Of a stretch of DNA of 64,000 nucleotides, positions 8,530 through 17,681 are shown one piece after another. The position numbers and the translations under genes are program-made. Source of the DNA: Halopseudomonas pachastrellae (GTDB taxonomy: Bacteria; Pseudomonadota; Gammaproteobacteria; Pseudomonadales; Pseudomonadaceae). How positions within the stretch are numbered: the first letter of the stretch is position 1; each line of letters begins with the position of its first letter. The notes under the pieces are model-generated. The model worked only from the letters and a program-made list of their open reading frames with translations. It had not been told where the DNA came from and ran no database searches. The stretch is from NCBI RefSeq assembly GCF_900114765.1, contig NZ_FOUD01000014.1, positions 1 to 64,000 on the forward strand, written 5' to 3'.

Positions 8530-9216
8530 TTAGGGTTGGGGGTACTGGCGCTGCCCGAACAGGGCGGTGCCGATACGCACGATGGTGGCGCCTTCCTGTA
8601 CCGCTTCGGTCAGGTCATCGCTCATGCCCATCGACAGTGTGTCCAGTGGCAGTGACAGCTGTGTGGCGGCCTCGCGCAGGGCGGCCAGCGGTACGCGCCG
8701 CTGCTCGCTGCTGTCGGCCGGTGCCGGAATCGCCATCAATCCGCGCAGCTGCAGGCGCGGCAGCGCGGCAACGGCCTCGGCCAGCGCCGGCAGCTTGGCC
8801 AGCGTCACGCCGGACTTGCTGTCCTCGCCGCTGATATTGACCTGCAGACAGATGTTGAGTGCCGGCAGACTCTCGGGGCGTTGATCAGACAGGCGCTGGG
8901 CGATCTTCAGCCGGTCTACGCTGTGCACCCAGTCAAAGTGCTCAGCGATGGCGCGGGTCTTGTTGGACTGGATTGGCCCGATGAAGTGCCAGTGCAGTGG
9001 CAGGTCCTGCAGCTCGGCCATCTTGTCGAGGGCCTCCTGCAGGTAGTTCTCGCCAACATCGCGCTGGCCGGCTGCCCAGGCTTCACGGATGTCACCGGCC
9101 GGTCTGGTCTTGCTGACAGCCAGCAGGGTAATGGCGGCCGGATCGCGTCCGGCGACCTCGGCCGCCCTCTTAATACGTTCACGAACGTTTGCAATATTCT
9201 CTGCTATCGTGGACAT
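8530..9216 (-). CDS. YggS family PLP homeostasis protein
   Basis: 228 residues from the ATG at 9216, chosen because MSTIAENIANVRERI is the normal family N-terminus; an upstream start would add 15 atypical residues. The PLP-binding lysine is in LLAVSKTRP (about residue 36). Single-domain alanine-racemase-like barrel; it binds PLP without a known enzymatic reaction and buffers cellular PLP and amino-acid pools. It is divergent from pilT, with about 78 bases between the starts, so the two share a promoter region. Confidence 0.93.
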   Translation of the reverse strand: MSTIAENIANVRERIKRAAEVAGRDPAAITLLAVSKTRPAGDIREAWAAGQRDVGENYLQEALDKMAELQDLPLHWHFIGPIQSNKTRAIAEHFDWVHSVDRLKIAQRLSDQRPESLPALNICLQVNISGEDSKSGVTLAKLPALAEAVAALPRLQLRGLMAIPAPADSSEQRRVPLAALREAATQLSLPLDTLSMGMSDDLTEAVQEGATIVRIGTALFGQRQYPQP

Positions 9217-9294
9217 TACGGACGTTAATACCTTGCCAATGGAATAAGACACTGTCGGCATTCTACATGCTTGCCGGACGTTATGGGGAACCCT

Positions 9295-10329
9295 ATGGAT
9301 ATTACCGAGCTGTTAGCCTTCAGCGCCAAACAGGGCGCGTCGGACTTGCACCTGTCGGCAGGATTGCCGCCCATGATTCGCGTCGATGGCGACGTGCGTC
9401 GCATCAACGTGCCGGCCATGGATCACAAGCAGGTTCATGCGCTGATCTACGACATCATGAATGACAAGCAGCGCAAGGATTTCGAAGAATTCCTGGAAAC
9501 TGACTTTTCCTTCGAAGTGCCCGGCGTCGCACGCTTCCGGGTCAACGCCTTCAACCAGAACCGCGGTGCTGGCGCCGTGTTCCGGACCATTCCTTCCAAG
9601 GTACTGACCATGGAAGATCTGGGCATGGGCGATGTGTTCAAGAAGATTTCCGACAACCCGCGTGGTCTGGTGCTGGTAACCGGCCCGACCGGTTCGGGCA
9701 AGTCGACCAGCCTGGCGGCGATGGTGGACTACCTCAACAGCACCAAGTACCAGCACATCCTGACCATCGAAGACCCGATCGAATTCGTGCACGAGTCCAA
9801 GAAGTGTCTGGTCAACCAGCGTGAAGTGCACCGCGACACCCTCGGCTTTGCCGAAGCCCTGCGCTCGGCCCTGCGGGAAGACCCGGACATCATCCTGGTG
9901 GGTGAGATGCGTGACCTTGAAACCATTCGCCTGGCGCTGACCGCCGCAGAAACCGGTCACCTGGTGTTCGGCACCCTGCACACCACCTCTGCCGCCAAGA
10001 CCATCGACCGTATCGTTGACGTGTTCCCCGGCGAAGAAAAGGCCATGGTGCGTTCCATGCTGTCGGAGTCGCTGCAGGCGGTTATTTCCCAGACCCTGCT
10101 GAAGAAGATCGGCGGCGGTCGGGTCGCGGCCCACGAGATCATGATCGGCACACCGGCCATCCGTAACCTGATCCGTGAAGACAAGATTGCGCAGATGTAT
10201 TCGGCCATTCAGACCGGCGGCAACATTGGCATGCAGACCCTCGACATGTGCCTGAAAGGCCTGGTCGCCAAAGGTCTGGTTACCAAGGAAAGCGCCCGCG
10301 AGAAAGCCAAGGCAGTCGACGGCTTCTAA
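9295..10329 (+). CDS. pilT: PilT type IV pilus retraction ATPase
   Basis: 344 residues from the ATG at 9295 (MDITELLAFSAKQGASDLHL, the standard N-terminus). It has Walker A GPTGSGKST, an Asp-box region, Walker B DPDIILVGEMRD, the His box HLVFGTLHTTSA and the C-terminal AIRNLIRE motif needed for retraction. This hexameric cytoplasmic ATPase depolymerises pilin to power twitching motility. It is followed 61 bases later by pilU, the usual pair. Confidence 0.97.
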   Translation: MDITELLAFSAKQGASDLHLSAGLPPMIRVDGDVRRINVPAMDHKQVHALIYDIMNDKQRKDFEEFLETDFSFEVPGVARFRVNAFNQNRGAGAVFRTIPSKVLTMEDLGMGDVFKKISDNPRGLVLVTGPTGSGKSTSLAAMVDYLNSTKYQHILTIEDPIEFVHESKKCLVNQREVHRDTLGFAEALRSALREDPDIILVGEMRDLETIRLALTAAETGHLVFGTLHTTSAAKTIDRIVDVFPGEEKAMVRSMLSESLQAVISQTLLKKIGGGRVAAHEIMIGTPAIRNLIREDKIAQMYSAIQTGGNIGMQTLDMCLKGLVAKGLVTKESAREKAKAVDGF

Positions 10330-10390
10330 CCCGGCCGGTAGTTATGGCAGGCACTGAGCTGCCTGCCGCAAAGGAAAAAAGAGGCAGAGC

Positions 10391-11542
10391 ATGGAGTTTG
10401 AAAAGCTGTTGCGGTTGATGGTCGAGAAGGGCGCCTCCGACCTGTTCATTACCGCCGGTGTCCCGCCGAGCATGAAGGTTCACGGCAAGATTCTGCCGGT
10501 TACCAAAACCCCCCTTTCACCGGAACAGACCCGCGAGACCGTCCTCGGGGTGATGACCGAGGCCCAGCGCCGCGAGTTTGCCGAGAACCGTGAGTGCAAC
10601 TTTGCGATCAGCGCGCGCGGTATTGGCCGCTTCCGGGTCAGTGCCTTCTACCAGCGCAACCTGGTGGGCATGGTGCTGCGGCGGATCGAGATCAACATCC
10701 CGACCATGGAAGAGCTGCGCCTGCCCGACATCCTCAAGCAGCTGGCGATGACCAAGCGCGGGCTGGTGATCTTTGTCGGTGCGACGGGTACCGGTAAGTC
10801 GACCTCGCTGGCCTCCATGATCGGTTACCGCAACAAGCATTCCAGCGGCCATATCATCTCCATCGAAGACCCGATCGAGTTCATTCACCAGCACCAGAAT
10901 TGCATCGTGACCCAGCGTGAAGTGGGCATTGATACCGACTCGTTCGAAGTGGCGCTGAAGAACACCCTGCGCCAGGCGCCGGACGTGATCCTGATTGGTG
11001 AGGTGCGGACCAAGGAGACCATGGACCACGCGGTGGCGTTTGCCGAAACCGGTCACTTGTGTCTGGCCACCCTGCACGCCAACAACGCCAACCAGGCGCT
11101 GGACCGCATCATTCACTTCTTCCCCAACGAGATGCATCAACAGGTTTGGATGGACCTGTCGCTGAACCTCAAGGCCATCGTCGCCCAGCAGCTGATTCCG
11201 ACGCCGGACGGCAAGGGTCGGCGTGCGGCGATTGAAGTGCTGCTTAACACCCCGCTGGCGGCTGACATGATCCGCAAGGGTGAGGTGCACGAGCTCAAAC
11301 CGCTGATGGCGCGCTCCAATGAAGTGGGGATGCAGACCTTTGACCAGGCGCTGTACAAGCTCTACAGCAGCGGTGAAATCACCTATGAAGATGCGCTGGC
11401 CCATGCCGACTCGGCCAACGACCTGCGTCTGATGATCAAGCTGGGCTCGGAGACCGATGGCAAGCATCTGATGCAGGATCAGCAGGCAGGTGGCTTCTCG
11501 CTGGAAGAAGAAGAGGACGTGGCTCTGCGCAATCGCCGCTGA
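10391..11542 (+). CDS. pilU: PilU, PilT-dependent retraction ATPase
   Basis: 383 residues with the same secretion-ATPase core as PilT: Walker A GATGTGKST, DVILIGEVRTKETM and HLCLATLHANNA. The acidic C-terminal tail after residue 350 (EEEED near the end) is normal for PilU and absent from PilT. It strengthens PilT-driven retraction under load. It converges with siaD, with a hairpin between them. Confidence 0.95.
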   Translation: MEFEKLLRLMVEKGASDLFITAGVPPSMKVHGKILPVTKTPLSPEQTRETVLGVMTEAQRREFAENRECNFAISARGIGRFRVSAFYQRNLVGMVLRRIEINIPTMEELRLPDILKQLAMTKRGLVIFVGATGTGKSTSLASMIGYRNKHSSGHIISIEDPIEFIHQHQNCIVTQREVGIDTDSFEVALKNTLRQAPDVILIGEVRTKETMDHAVAFAETGHLCLATLHANNANQALDRIIHFFPNEMHQQVWMDLSLNLKAIVAQQLIPTPDGKGRRAAIEVLLNTPLAADMIRKGEVHELKPLMARSNEVGMQTFDQALYKLYSSGEITYEDALAHADSANDLRLMIKLGSETDGKHLMQDQQAGGFSLEEEEDVALRNRR

Positions 11543-11553
11543 GGCTGGCAGGC

Positions 11554-11580
11554 CGGGCAAGCGCAGTGCAGGCTTGCCCG
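11554..11580. terminator. Hairpin between convergent pilU and siaD
   Basis: Nine-base arms CGGGCAAGC and GCTTGCCCG around GCAGTGCAG. It lies in the 39-base gap between two convergent genes and so could end both transcripts, although there is no T-tract. The core resembles that of the palindrome at 380-407. Confidence 0.5.
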
Positions 11581-11581
11581 C

Positions 11582-12373
11582 TTAGTCTGTGGCGGTGCTC
11601 AGCTGGTTGCGGCCGCCACGCTTGGCGACCAGCAGGGCGTGGTCGGCACGGCTGATGGTGTCGGAGTAGCTCGACTCCTTGCGGTGCTCCGCTACGCCGA
11701 TGCTGACGGTCATGTAGACCGATTCGTCCTGCACGCGAATGGTCAGCCTTTCTACCGCGTTGCGTACCCGCTCCATCACCAGCCCGGCAGCCTGGTCGCC
11801 GGTCTCTGGCAGCAGAATCAGAAACTCTTCCCCGCCCCAGCGGCCGCACAGGTCGTTTTCGCGGATTTCTGCATCCAGCACCCGTGCTATCTCGATCAGC
11901 GCGCCGTCGCCCACTTCGTGGCCGTAGCGGTCGTTGATGCCCTTGAAGTGGTCGACATCCAGCATGGCAATGCTGAACGGGCGCTGATAACGGGCGTAGC
12001 GCTCGACTTCTTTCTTCAGCTTCTCGACCAGCAGGCGGCGGTTGGCCAGGCCGGTGAGGGCGTCGTGGGTCGAGGCCTCGCGCAGGGCCTCGTTGAGGTC
12101 GCGCATCATGTTCTGGTAGCGGTCGGAGATGCGCGCGACCTTTTCCAACTGGCGCAGCTGCTTGTTCAGACGCTCGGTCAGCGACTGCTCACGTTGCTTG
12201 GCCAGGCTTTGAAAGCCGTCGGAAATGTGACTGATGCGATCGATACGCCGGGCCAGGTCCTGGTGCGCCGTCCACAGCTCGCGCAGCGGCGCCGACAGCG
12301 GACTGTCCTCGTGCTCGCCACTGTCCAGCAGCGTTTGGATCTGAACTTCCAGACCCTCTTTCGACGCTTTCAT
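11582..12373 (-). CDS. siaD: SiaD, GGDEF diguanylate cyclase
   Basis: 263 residues from the ATG at 12373; a longer frame upstream is rejected because it runs through siaC. An N-terminal coiled-coil region (about residues 15-100) precedes a GGDEF domain. The active-site motif is GGEEF, and REND five residues before it is the RxxD inhibitory site, so product feedback by c-di-GMP is expected. In P. aeruginosa SiaD is activated by unphosphorylated SiaC and drives aggregation and biofilm formation. Last gene of siaABCD, 7 bases after siaC. Confidence 0.93.
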   Translation of the reverse strand: MKASKEGLEVQIQTLLDSGEHEDSPLSAPLRELWTAHQDLARRIDRISHISDGFQSLAKQREQSLTERLNKQLRQLEKVARISDRYQNMMRDLNEALREASTHDALTGLANRRLLVEKLKKEVERYARYQRPFSIAMLDVDHFKGINDRYGHEVGDGALIEIARVLDAEIRENDLCGRWGGEEFLILLPETGDQAAGLVMERVRNAVERLTIRVQDESVYMTVSIGVAEHRKESSYSDTISRADHALLVAKRGGRNQLSTATD

Positions 12374-12380
12374 GGGCGCC

Positions 12381-12758
12381 TCAGCTGTGGTTGATGATGT
12401 TGAAGGTGAAGGTGCAGTCTTCCTTGAACTCTTCCGCCAGCTCGGCCACGCGTTCGTTCTGCGGGTCGTAGTACCAGTTGACTTGGACCTGCGCGCCATC
12501 CTGGTGCGCAGCTTCGAGCAGGTCGAATACATCCATCATGGCCTTGACGCTGCTGGTGTTCAAATACAGCAGGCGCAGTTCCAGGCTGAGCGGCTTGCCG
12601 CCCTCGGCAAGGTAGCCCTCGATCCAGTCGAAGACCTGCTGGAACATGTCGAAGGAGTTCTCCGGGTAGGAGTCGCCGGCCATGAACAGTTGGCCGGCTG
12701 CCCAGTCACTGCGGACTTCCGGTGTGGACTGGGAGCTGGGAATACTGAAGTCGTTCAT
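12381..12758 (-). CDS. siaC: SiaC, phospho-regulated activator of SiaD (DUF1987)
   Basis: 125 residues, single SiaC/DUF1987 domain. Thr68 in YLNTSSVKAMMDVF aligns with the threonine that SiaB phosphorylates and SiaA dephosphorylates in P. aeruginosa, and the residue number is the same. In its unphosphorylated form it binds SiaD and turns on c-di-GMP synthesis. Its position between siaB and siaD is the standard order. Confidence 0.93.
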   Translation of the reverse strand: MNDFSIPSSQSTPEVRSDWAAGQLFMAGDSYPENSFDMFQQVFDWIEGYLAEGGKPLSLELRLLYLNTSSVKAMMDVFDLLEAAHQDGAQVQVNWYYDPQNERVAELAEEFKEDCTFTFNIINHS

Positions 12759-12779
12759 TATCTGGTGCTCTCGATTCGA

Positions 12780-13322
12780 TCAGATCACGGCGCGCAGGCT
12801 GAAAAAGCTGCGACCGTCGGCGGCAGGCTGCAGTGAAGCCTGCAGCGGCGCACTGGATTTACGGGCGATGTCGATCAGCCCGAGACCGGCGCCGGAGGCG
12901 CGCTCGGCATCACGTGGTCGGCGCAGTTGTTCCTTGTAGGCGGCTTTCAGGCCGGCTTTGTCCAGCTGGGCGAGCTGGTCAATGGCGACGACCAGGCTTT
13001 GGCCATCACCGCTTTCGATCAGGTTGCCGGCCGAAACCACGTAGCGGTTGTCCTCGTTGCGCGAGACCACCACGGTGGCGCCGGCTTCCTGCTCGTTCCA
13101 GCCCTTGGAACGGGTGTAGTGGCTGATGTTCTGCGTCATCTCGATGTAGACCGCAAACACATCCATGGCCGCGCTGGGATGGGCGTGGTCGGCAGCCAGG
13201 TAGTTACGCAGCGCATTGCCGATCTCTTCGATCAGGCTGCGCGAAATCGGCCCGTTAAAGCACAGCATGATCTGCTGGCTATTGAAACGTTCGCGCATGG
13301 CGAATAGGTCGATGTTGTCCAT
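12780..13322 (-). CDS. siaB: SiaB, SiaC protein kinase
   Basis: 180 residues from the ATG at 13322 (MDNIDLFAMRERF); an upstream in-frame extension would overlap siaA and is unlike the family. The GHKL-type ATP-binding fold ends in SGAGLGLIDIARKS. SiaB phosphorylates SiaC and so lowers SiaD activity. It starts 19 bases after the siaA stop. Confidence 0.92.
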   Translation of the reverse strand: MDNIDLFAMRERFNSQQIMLCFNGPISRSLIEEIGNALRNYLAADHAHPSAAMDVFAVYIEMTQNISHYTRSKGWNEQEAGATVVVSRNEDNRYVVSAGNLIESGDGQSLVVAIDQLAQLDKAGLKAAYKEQLRRPRDAERASGAGLGLIDIARKSSAPLQASLQPAADGRSFFSLRAVI

Positions 13323-13341
13323 TACGGCTCCTGTTGCGGGC

Positions 13342-15333
13342 TCAGTCAAAACGGAAACACAGCATGGTGATATCGTCGCGCTGCGGATAGTCACCCTGAT
13401 AGGCGGCCAGTGTATCGCTGAATGCCGCACTTTGCTCGTTCAGTGGCAGGCTGGCGTGGGCGCGCAGCATGTCGGCAAAGCGGCTGTTGCCGAAGCCGAA
13501 GCCGCGTTCGCCGCCTGCCTGGTCGAGGAAGCCGTCGGTACACAGGTAGAAGGTACGGCCTGCGCGCAGCTCGATCTGGCTGTTGTGGTACTCGCCCTGA
13601 CGCTTGTCACCAAGTGCCCGGCGCGCGCCCGGCAGGTGGTCGACCGTGTCGCCGTCGCTGTAGTACAGGGCTATCTTGGCACCGGAGAAGGTAACGTTGC
13701 CCTGCTTCAGGTCAACGTAGGCCAGGCCTACGTCCATATTGGTGGCGACCGACTTGGCTTCGTTGGCGTCGCTGAGCATGTGGCGCAGGATACGGTCGGT
13801 ACGTTGCAGTACGGCTGCCGGATCATGCATGCCGCAATCGCTGATCGCCTGGTCGAGGGCGGCGTGCGCCAGCATGGTCATCAACGCGCCAGGCACGCCG
13901 TGGCCGGCGCAGTCGACCACGCCGAACAGGCAGTGGTCCTGATCGCTGTGGAAGATGTAAAAGTCACCGCCGACCACGTCGCGCGGGCGCCAGAGCACGG
14001 CGTGGTGCTCGCCGAGGGCATTGACCAGCTCACGGTTGGGCAGAATGGAGCGCTGGATCAGGCTGGCGTAATCGATGGAGTCGGCAATCTTGCGCTGGGC
14101 GGTGCGCATCTGCTGGTTAACCTCTTCCAGATCGCGGGTGCGCTCCTGCACGCGCTGCTCCAGCTCCTGAGTGTGGCTGCGGACTTTCTTCGCCATAACC
14201 CCAAAGGCATCGCTCAGCTCGCCGATCTCGTCGTTACGCCCGGCGGGCATGGCAACGTCATACTGACCGGCAGCCATGGCCTGTGCGCCGCGCTTGAGTT
14301 GGCGCAGCGGGCCGAGCAGCAGGCGCTCGATGGCAAAGGCAAAGATCAGCACCAGCAGGATCAGCAGCGCGCCCAGACCAATCAGCAGGGGCGTGACCCA
14401 GGCGCTGTCGATGACCTCGGCGGTGCTCAGGTCGACGGCGTTGGCGACGTACCAGTCCAGCTCCGGGAGGTAGGTTACGGCCAGCAGTTGATTGGCTCCC
14501 TGCAGCTTGACTGGCAGCGTGACGACGCTACCCGGCTGCTGGCTGACCTGTTCAAGTGCCGCGCGAACGGCGTCGCGTTCCTGTTCGTCTACCAGGTTAA
14601 GCAGGTTGCTGCCGCTGGCGCTGCTGGCGCCGGCGCCGGAGTTCATCACGATCAGGCTGCGGTCCTGGTGCGCCTGAATGGCGCCGTCGGCGTCCACGAT
14701 CATCGGCGTGACGCCGGCGGTCTCGCTGGTAATGAAGTCGCGGATGAAATCGGACAGGTCCAGCCCGGAGCCGGCCAGTGCCAGCACGCTGCCGTCGTCG
14801 TCTTCAACCACCATGTTGAGCCAAACCTTGGTGGTATCCAGCTCGGGGTTTACGTCAACGTTGAGGTTGAAGCCCTGGGTGTTGCGTAGGGTGCTGAAAA
14901 ACCAGCGGTCAGCGTCCGAGTCAGGGTTCAGGATATAACGCGGTTCGCGGCTGTGCGGCTGGTCTCCGCCGTTGAAGTAGTAGCCCAGGTTGTCCAGGCG
15001 ACCAATGAAGTAGGCGTGGTCACGGAAGTCTGCGCGGTACAGCTCGGCTTCGCGGAAGAACAGGTCGGCCTTGGCCGGGTCGCCCGGATCGCGCAGCCAC
15101 TGGCGGGTGACTTCGGAATTGGCAAAGCGCAGCGACAGGGCCAGCTCGCGGCTGATCGGGGCGCTGATGCGTTCGCGGCTCAGCAGGGTGGCGTTGCGTG
15201 CGTAGCCTTCGCCGAAGTGCTGGTGGATATTGTTAAGCACCGACCAGCCGATCAGGCCGGCCGGCACCAATGCCAGTAAGCAGGCCAGCAATAGTGCCAG
15301 CAGGGATTTACCACGTAAGCCGAATGCGGCCAT
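13342..15333 (-). CDS. siaA: SiaA, membrane PP2C-type phosphatase sensor
   Basis: 663 residues. In order: transmembrane segment at about residues 8-30; a periplasmic Cache-type sensor domain to about 310; a second membrane segment (LLIGLGALLILLVLIFAFAI); HAMP (to about 385); a coiled coil; and a SpoIIE/PP2C domain from about 425 with metal-binding acidic residues in VGGDFYIF, VVDCAGHGVPGALM and DDITMLCF. It removes the phosphate from SiaC Thr68 and so activates SiaD in response to an outside signal. First gene of the operon. Confidence 0.93.
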   Translation of the reverse strand: MAAFGLRGKSLLALLLACLLALVPAGLIGWSVLNNIHQHFGEGYARNATLLSRERISAPISRELALSLRFANSEVTRQWLRDPGDPAKADLFFREAELYRADFRDHAYFIGRLDNLGYYFNGGDQPHSREPRYILNPDSDADRWFFSTLRNTQGFNLNVDVNPELDTTKVWLNMVVEDDDGSVLALAGSGLDLSDFIRDFITSETAGVTPMIVDADGAIQAHQDRSLIVMNSGAGASSASGSNLLNLVDEQERDAVRAALEQVSQQPGSVVTLPVKLQGANQLLAVTYLPELDWYVANAVDLSTAEVIDSAWVTPLLIGLGALLILLVLIFAFAIERLLLGPLRQLKRGAQAMAAGQYDVAMPAGRNDEIGELSDAFGVMAKKVRSHTQELEQRVQERTRDLEEVNQQMRTAQRKIADSIDYASLIQRSILPNRELVNALGEHHAVLWRPRDVVGGDFYIFHSDQDHCLFGVVDCAGHGVPGALMTMLAHAALDQAISDCGMHDPAAVLQRTDRILRHMLSDANEAKSVATNMDVGLAYVDLKQGNVTFSGAKIALYYSDGDTVDHLPGARRALGDKRQGEYHNSQIELRAGRTFYLCTDGFLDQAGGERGFGFGNSRFADMLRAHASLPLNEQSAAFSDTLAAYQGDYPQRDDITMLCFRFD

Positions 15334-15394
15334 GCCTGTGTCCTTCCAGTCGCTCAGTGTTGGCCGGCTGCCCGGCGCCGCGCTGACAGCAGCG

Positions 15395-16675
15395 TCAGGT
15401 CAGTTGATATACCAGCTTTCCGCCGTGCAGGGTATGGGTAACCGCTGCTGGCGCGCCTTGCCCTATAAAGGGGCAGTTACTGCCCCGAGATAGCCAGTTT
15501 CGGCCGATCTCGCAGGCCTGTGCCGGGTCAAAAAGGGTGATGTCCGCCGCACCGCCAAGCTGCAGCTGGCCAATACCCGCTGGCAGGCCCAGTGCGTTGG
15601 CCGGCCCGCTGGTGACCCGCGACAGCGCTGCCGGCAACTCCAGCAGGCCGTCGGCCACCAGCGTGAGCGCCAGCGGCAGCAGAATCTCGACACTGCTGAT
15701 ACCGGGCGCCGAGGCGGCAAAGGGCACGCGCTTGGCTTCGGCTTCGTGTGGCCGGTGATGCGACGCAATGGCCTGCACCACGCCGCTTTGCACTGCCTCG
15801 CGCAGGGCGCGGCGGTCGGCGGCGGAGCGCAGCGGCGGCATGACGTGCAGCTGGCTGGAAAAACCAACCAGATCTTCGTCGCACAGCAGCAACTGGTAGG
15901 CCGCAACGTCGGCGGTCACCGGCAGGCCACGGGCCTGGGCGTCGGCCAGCATGTCCATCGCTCTGGCGCTGGTCAGGCCGCTGAAGTGCGCGCGCACGCC
16001 GGTTTGCTCAATCAGCAGCAAATCTCGGGCCAGGGCGACGGTTTCAGCGCTTTCCGGAATCCCCACCAGGCCAAGGCGCGAGGCGGTCGGCCCTTCGTGG
16101 GCCATGCCGCCCTCGGCCAGATCAGCATCCTGCGGGGTGAAGATGATGGTCAGGTCGAAGGTGGCGGCGTACTCCAGTGCACGGCGCAGAATGCGGTTGC
16201 CGCCCATGGGTGTCAGGCCTTGGGTAAAGGCGACGCAGCCGGCGTCGCGCAGGGCTACCAGCTCGCTCAGTTGCTCGCCTTCCAGGCCCTTGGTCAGCGC
16301 ACCGATGGGCAGTACTCGGGCATTGCCGGCGGCCTGACTGCGGTCGAGGATCAGCTCGGCCACCGCTGGGGTGTCCAGCACCGGGCGGGTGTCTGGAGGG
16401 CAGCACAGGGTGGTCACGCCGCCGGCGGCCGCGGCGCGGGTTTCGCTGGCAATATTGCCCTTGCGGCTGTAGCCGGGCTCGCGCAGGGCGACATTGAGGT
16501 CGACCAGGCCAGGGCAGGCGATCAGCCCGCGGGCGTCGATACGCTGGTTGGGTGTGAAACCCTCTGGGGCAGCGCCGATGGCTTGGATATGGCCGGCGGC
16601 GATGTGCAGGTCGGTGATCTCGTCAAACTGGCTGGCGGGGTCGATAACCCGGGCGCCTTCAATCGTCAGTCGCAT
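15395..16675 (-). CDS. pyrC': PyrC', catalytically dead dihydroorotase-like subunit
   Basis: 426 residues, amidohydrolase fold. The metal-binding HxH of true dihydroorotases is replaced: the segment reads GLVDLNVALREPGYS instead of a DxHxHLREPG pattern. This matches the PyrC' (PyrX) class that, in Pseudomonas, forms a dodecamer with aspartate carbamoyltransferase and is needed for its assembly rather than for catalysis. It starts 3 bases after pyrB. An active pyrC must be elsewhere in the genome. Confidence 0.92.
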   Translation of the reverse strand: MRLTIEGARVIDPASQFDEITDLHIAAGHIQAIGAAPEGFTPNQRIDARGLIACPGLVDLNVALREPGYSRKGNIASETRAAAAGGVTTLCCPPDTRPVLDTPAVAELILDRSQAAGNARVLPIGALTKGLEGEQLSELVALRDAGCVAFTQGLTPMGGNRILRRALEYAATFDLTIIFTPQDADLAEGGMAHEGPTASRLGLVGIPESAETVALARDLLLIEQTGVRAHFSGLTSARAMDMLADAQARGLPVTADVAAYQLLLCDEDLVGFSSQLHVMPPLRSAADRRALREAVQSGVVQAIASHHRPHEAEAKRVPFAASAPGISSVEILLPLALTLVADGLLELPAALSRVTSGPANALGLPAGIGQLQLGGAADITLFDPAQACEIGRNWLSRGSNCPFIGQGAPAAVTHTLHGGKLVYQLT

Positions 16676-16678
16676 GGT

Positions 16679-17674
16679 TCAGTTCGCTTCCTGGGTGAGC
16701 TGGCGCTGGGTGGTCTGTCCGGTCATGGCCATCGACATCACGGCCATGCGTACGGCAATGCCGTAGGTCACCTGCTTGAGGATCACCGATTGCGGGCCGT
16801 CGGCGACGTCAGACTCGATTTCGACGCCCCGGTTGATTGGCCCCGGATGCATGACCAGCGCATCGGGCTTGGCTAATGCCAGGGTTGCGCGGGTCAAGCC
16901 GTAGAGCTTGTAGAACTCGCTTTCACTCGGCAGCAGGCCGCTTTGCATGCGCTCTTTCTGCAGGCGCAGCATGATGACCACATCGACGTCGCGCAGGCCG
17001 ACGCGCAGGTCGTTGAAGACCCTGACGCCGTATTGATCAATCCCCTCGGGTAGCAGGGTGCGCGGGGCTATCACGCGGATGTCGGGGCAGCCGAGCGTCT
17101 TCAGCGCCAGCATGTTGGAGCGTGCTACCCGCGAATGCAGGATATCGCCGACGATGGCTACCGACAGGTTCTCGAAGTCGCCGCGGTGGCGGCGGATGGT
17201 CAGCATGTCGAGCATCGCCTGGGTCGGGTGCGCGTGGTTGCCGTCGCCCGCATTGATGATGGCCACGTCCGGGCAGACGCGCTCGGCGATAAAGTGCGCG
17301 GCCCCGGAGTCGCCGTGGCGCACCACGAACATGTCGGCCGCCATGGCCTCCAGATTCTGCAGGGTGTCGAACAGGGTTTCGCCCTTGCTGGTCGAGGAGG
17401 TGGAAATGTTCAGGTTGAGCACGTCCGCCGAGAGCCGCTTGGCGGCCAGCTCAAAGGTGGTGCGGGTGCGCGTGGAGTTCTCGAAGAACACGTTGCAGAC
17501 CGTCTTACCGCGCAGCAGCGGAACCTTCTTGACGGCGCGCTCGCCCACTTCGAGGAAGGAGTCGGCGGTGTCGAGCAGTTCGGTCAGCAGTTCGCGCGAC
17601 AGCCCTTCAATGGTCAGGAAGTGGCGCAGCTGGCCCTGTTGGTTGAGTTGCAGGTGGTGCGGCGTCAGGCTCAT
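16679..17674 (-). CDS. pyrB: Aspartate carbamoyltransferase catalytic chain
   Basis: 331 residues. The carbamoyl-phosphate motif [18 protein letters not shown] (about residues 63-80) and the HPTQAMLDM motif are intact. It makes carbamoyl aspartate, the committed step of pyrimidine synthesis. The Pseudomonas type has an N-terminal extension that binds nucleotide effectors, consistent with the residues before the catalytic core. It is in an operon with pyrR (7-base gap) and pyrC'. Confidence 0.96.
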   Translation of the reverse strand: MSLTPHHLQLNQQGQLRHFLTIEGLSRELLTELLDTADSFLEVGERAVKKVPLLRGKTVCNVFFENSTRTRTTFELAAKRLSADVLNLNISTSSTSKGETLFDTLQNLEAMAADMFVVRHGDSGAAHFIAERVCPDVAIINAGDGNHAHPTQAMLDMLTIRRHRGDFENLSVAIVGDILHSRVARSNMLALKTLGCPDIRVIAPRTLLPEGIDQYGVRVFNDLRVGLRDVDVVIMLRLQKERMQSGLLPSESEFYKLYGLTRATLALAKPDALVMHPGPINRGVEIESDVADGPQSVILKQVTYGIAVRMAVMSMAMTGQTTQRQLTQEAN

Positions 17675-17681
17675 GGCGATC

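Noticed and set aside
13216..14889. A 557-codon open frame on the plus strand
   Set aside because: Antisense of siaA, whose domains are all recognised. The product is Gln/Ala/Val-rich without a fold.
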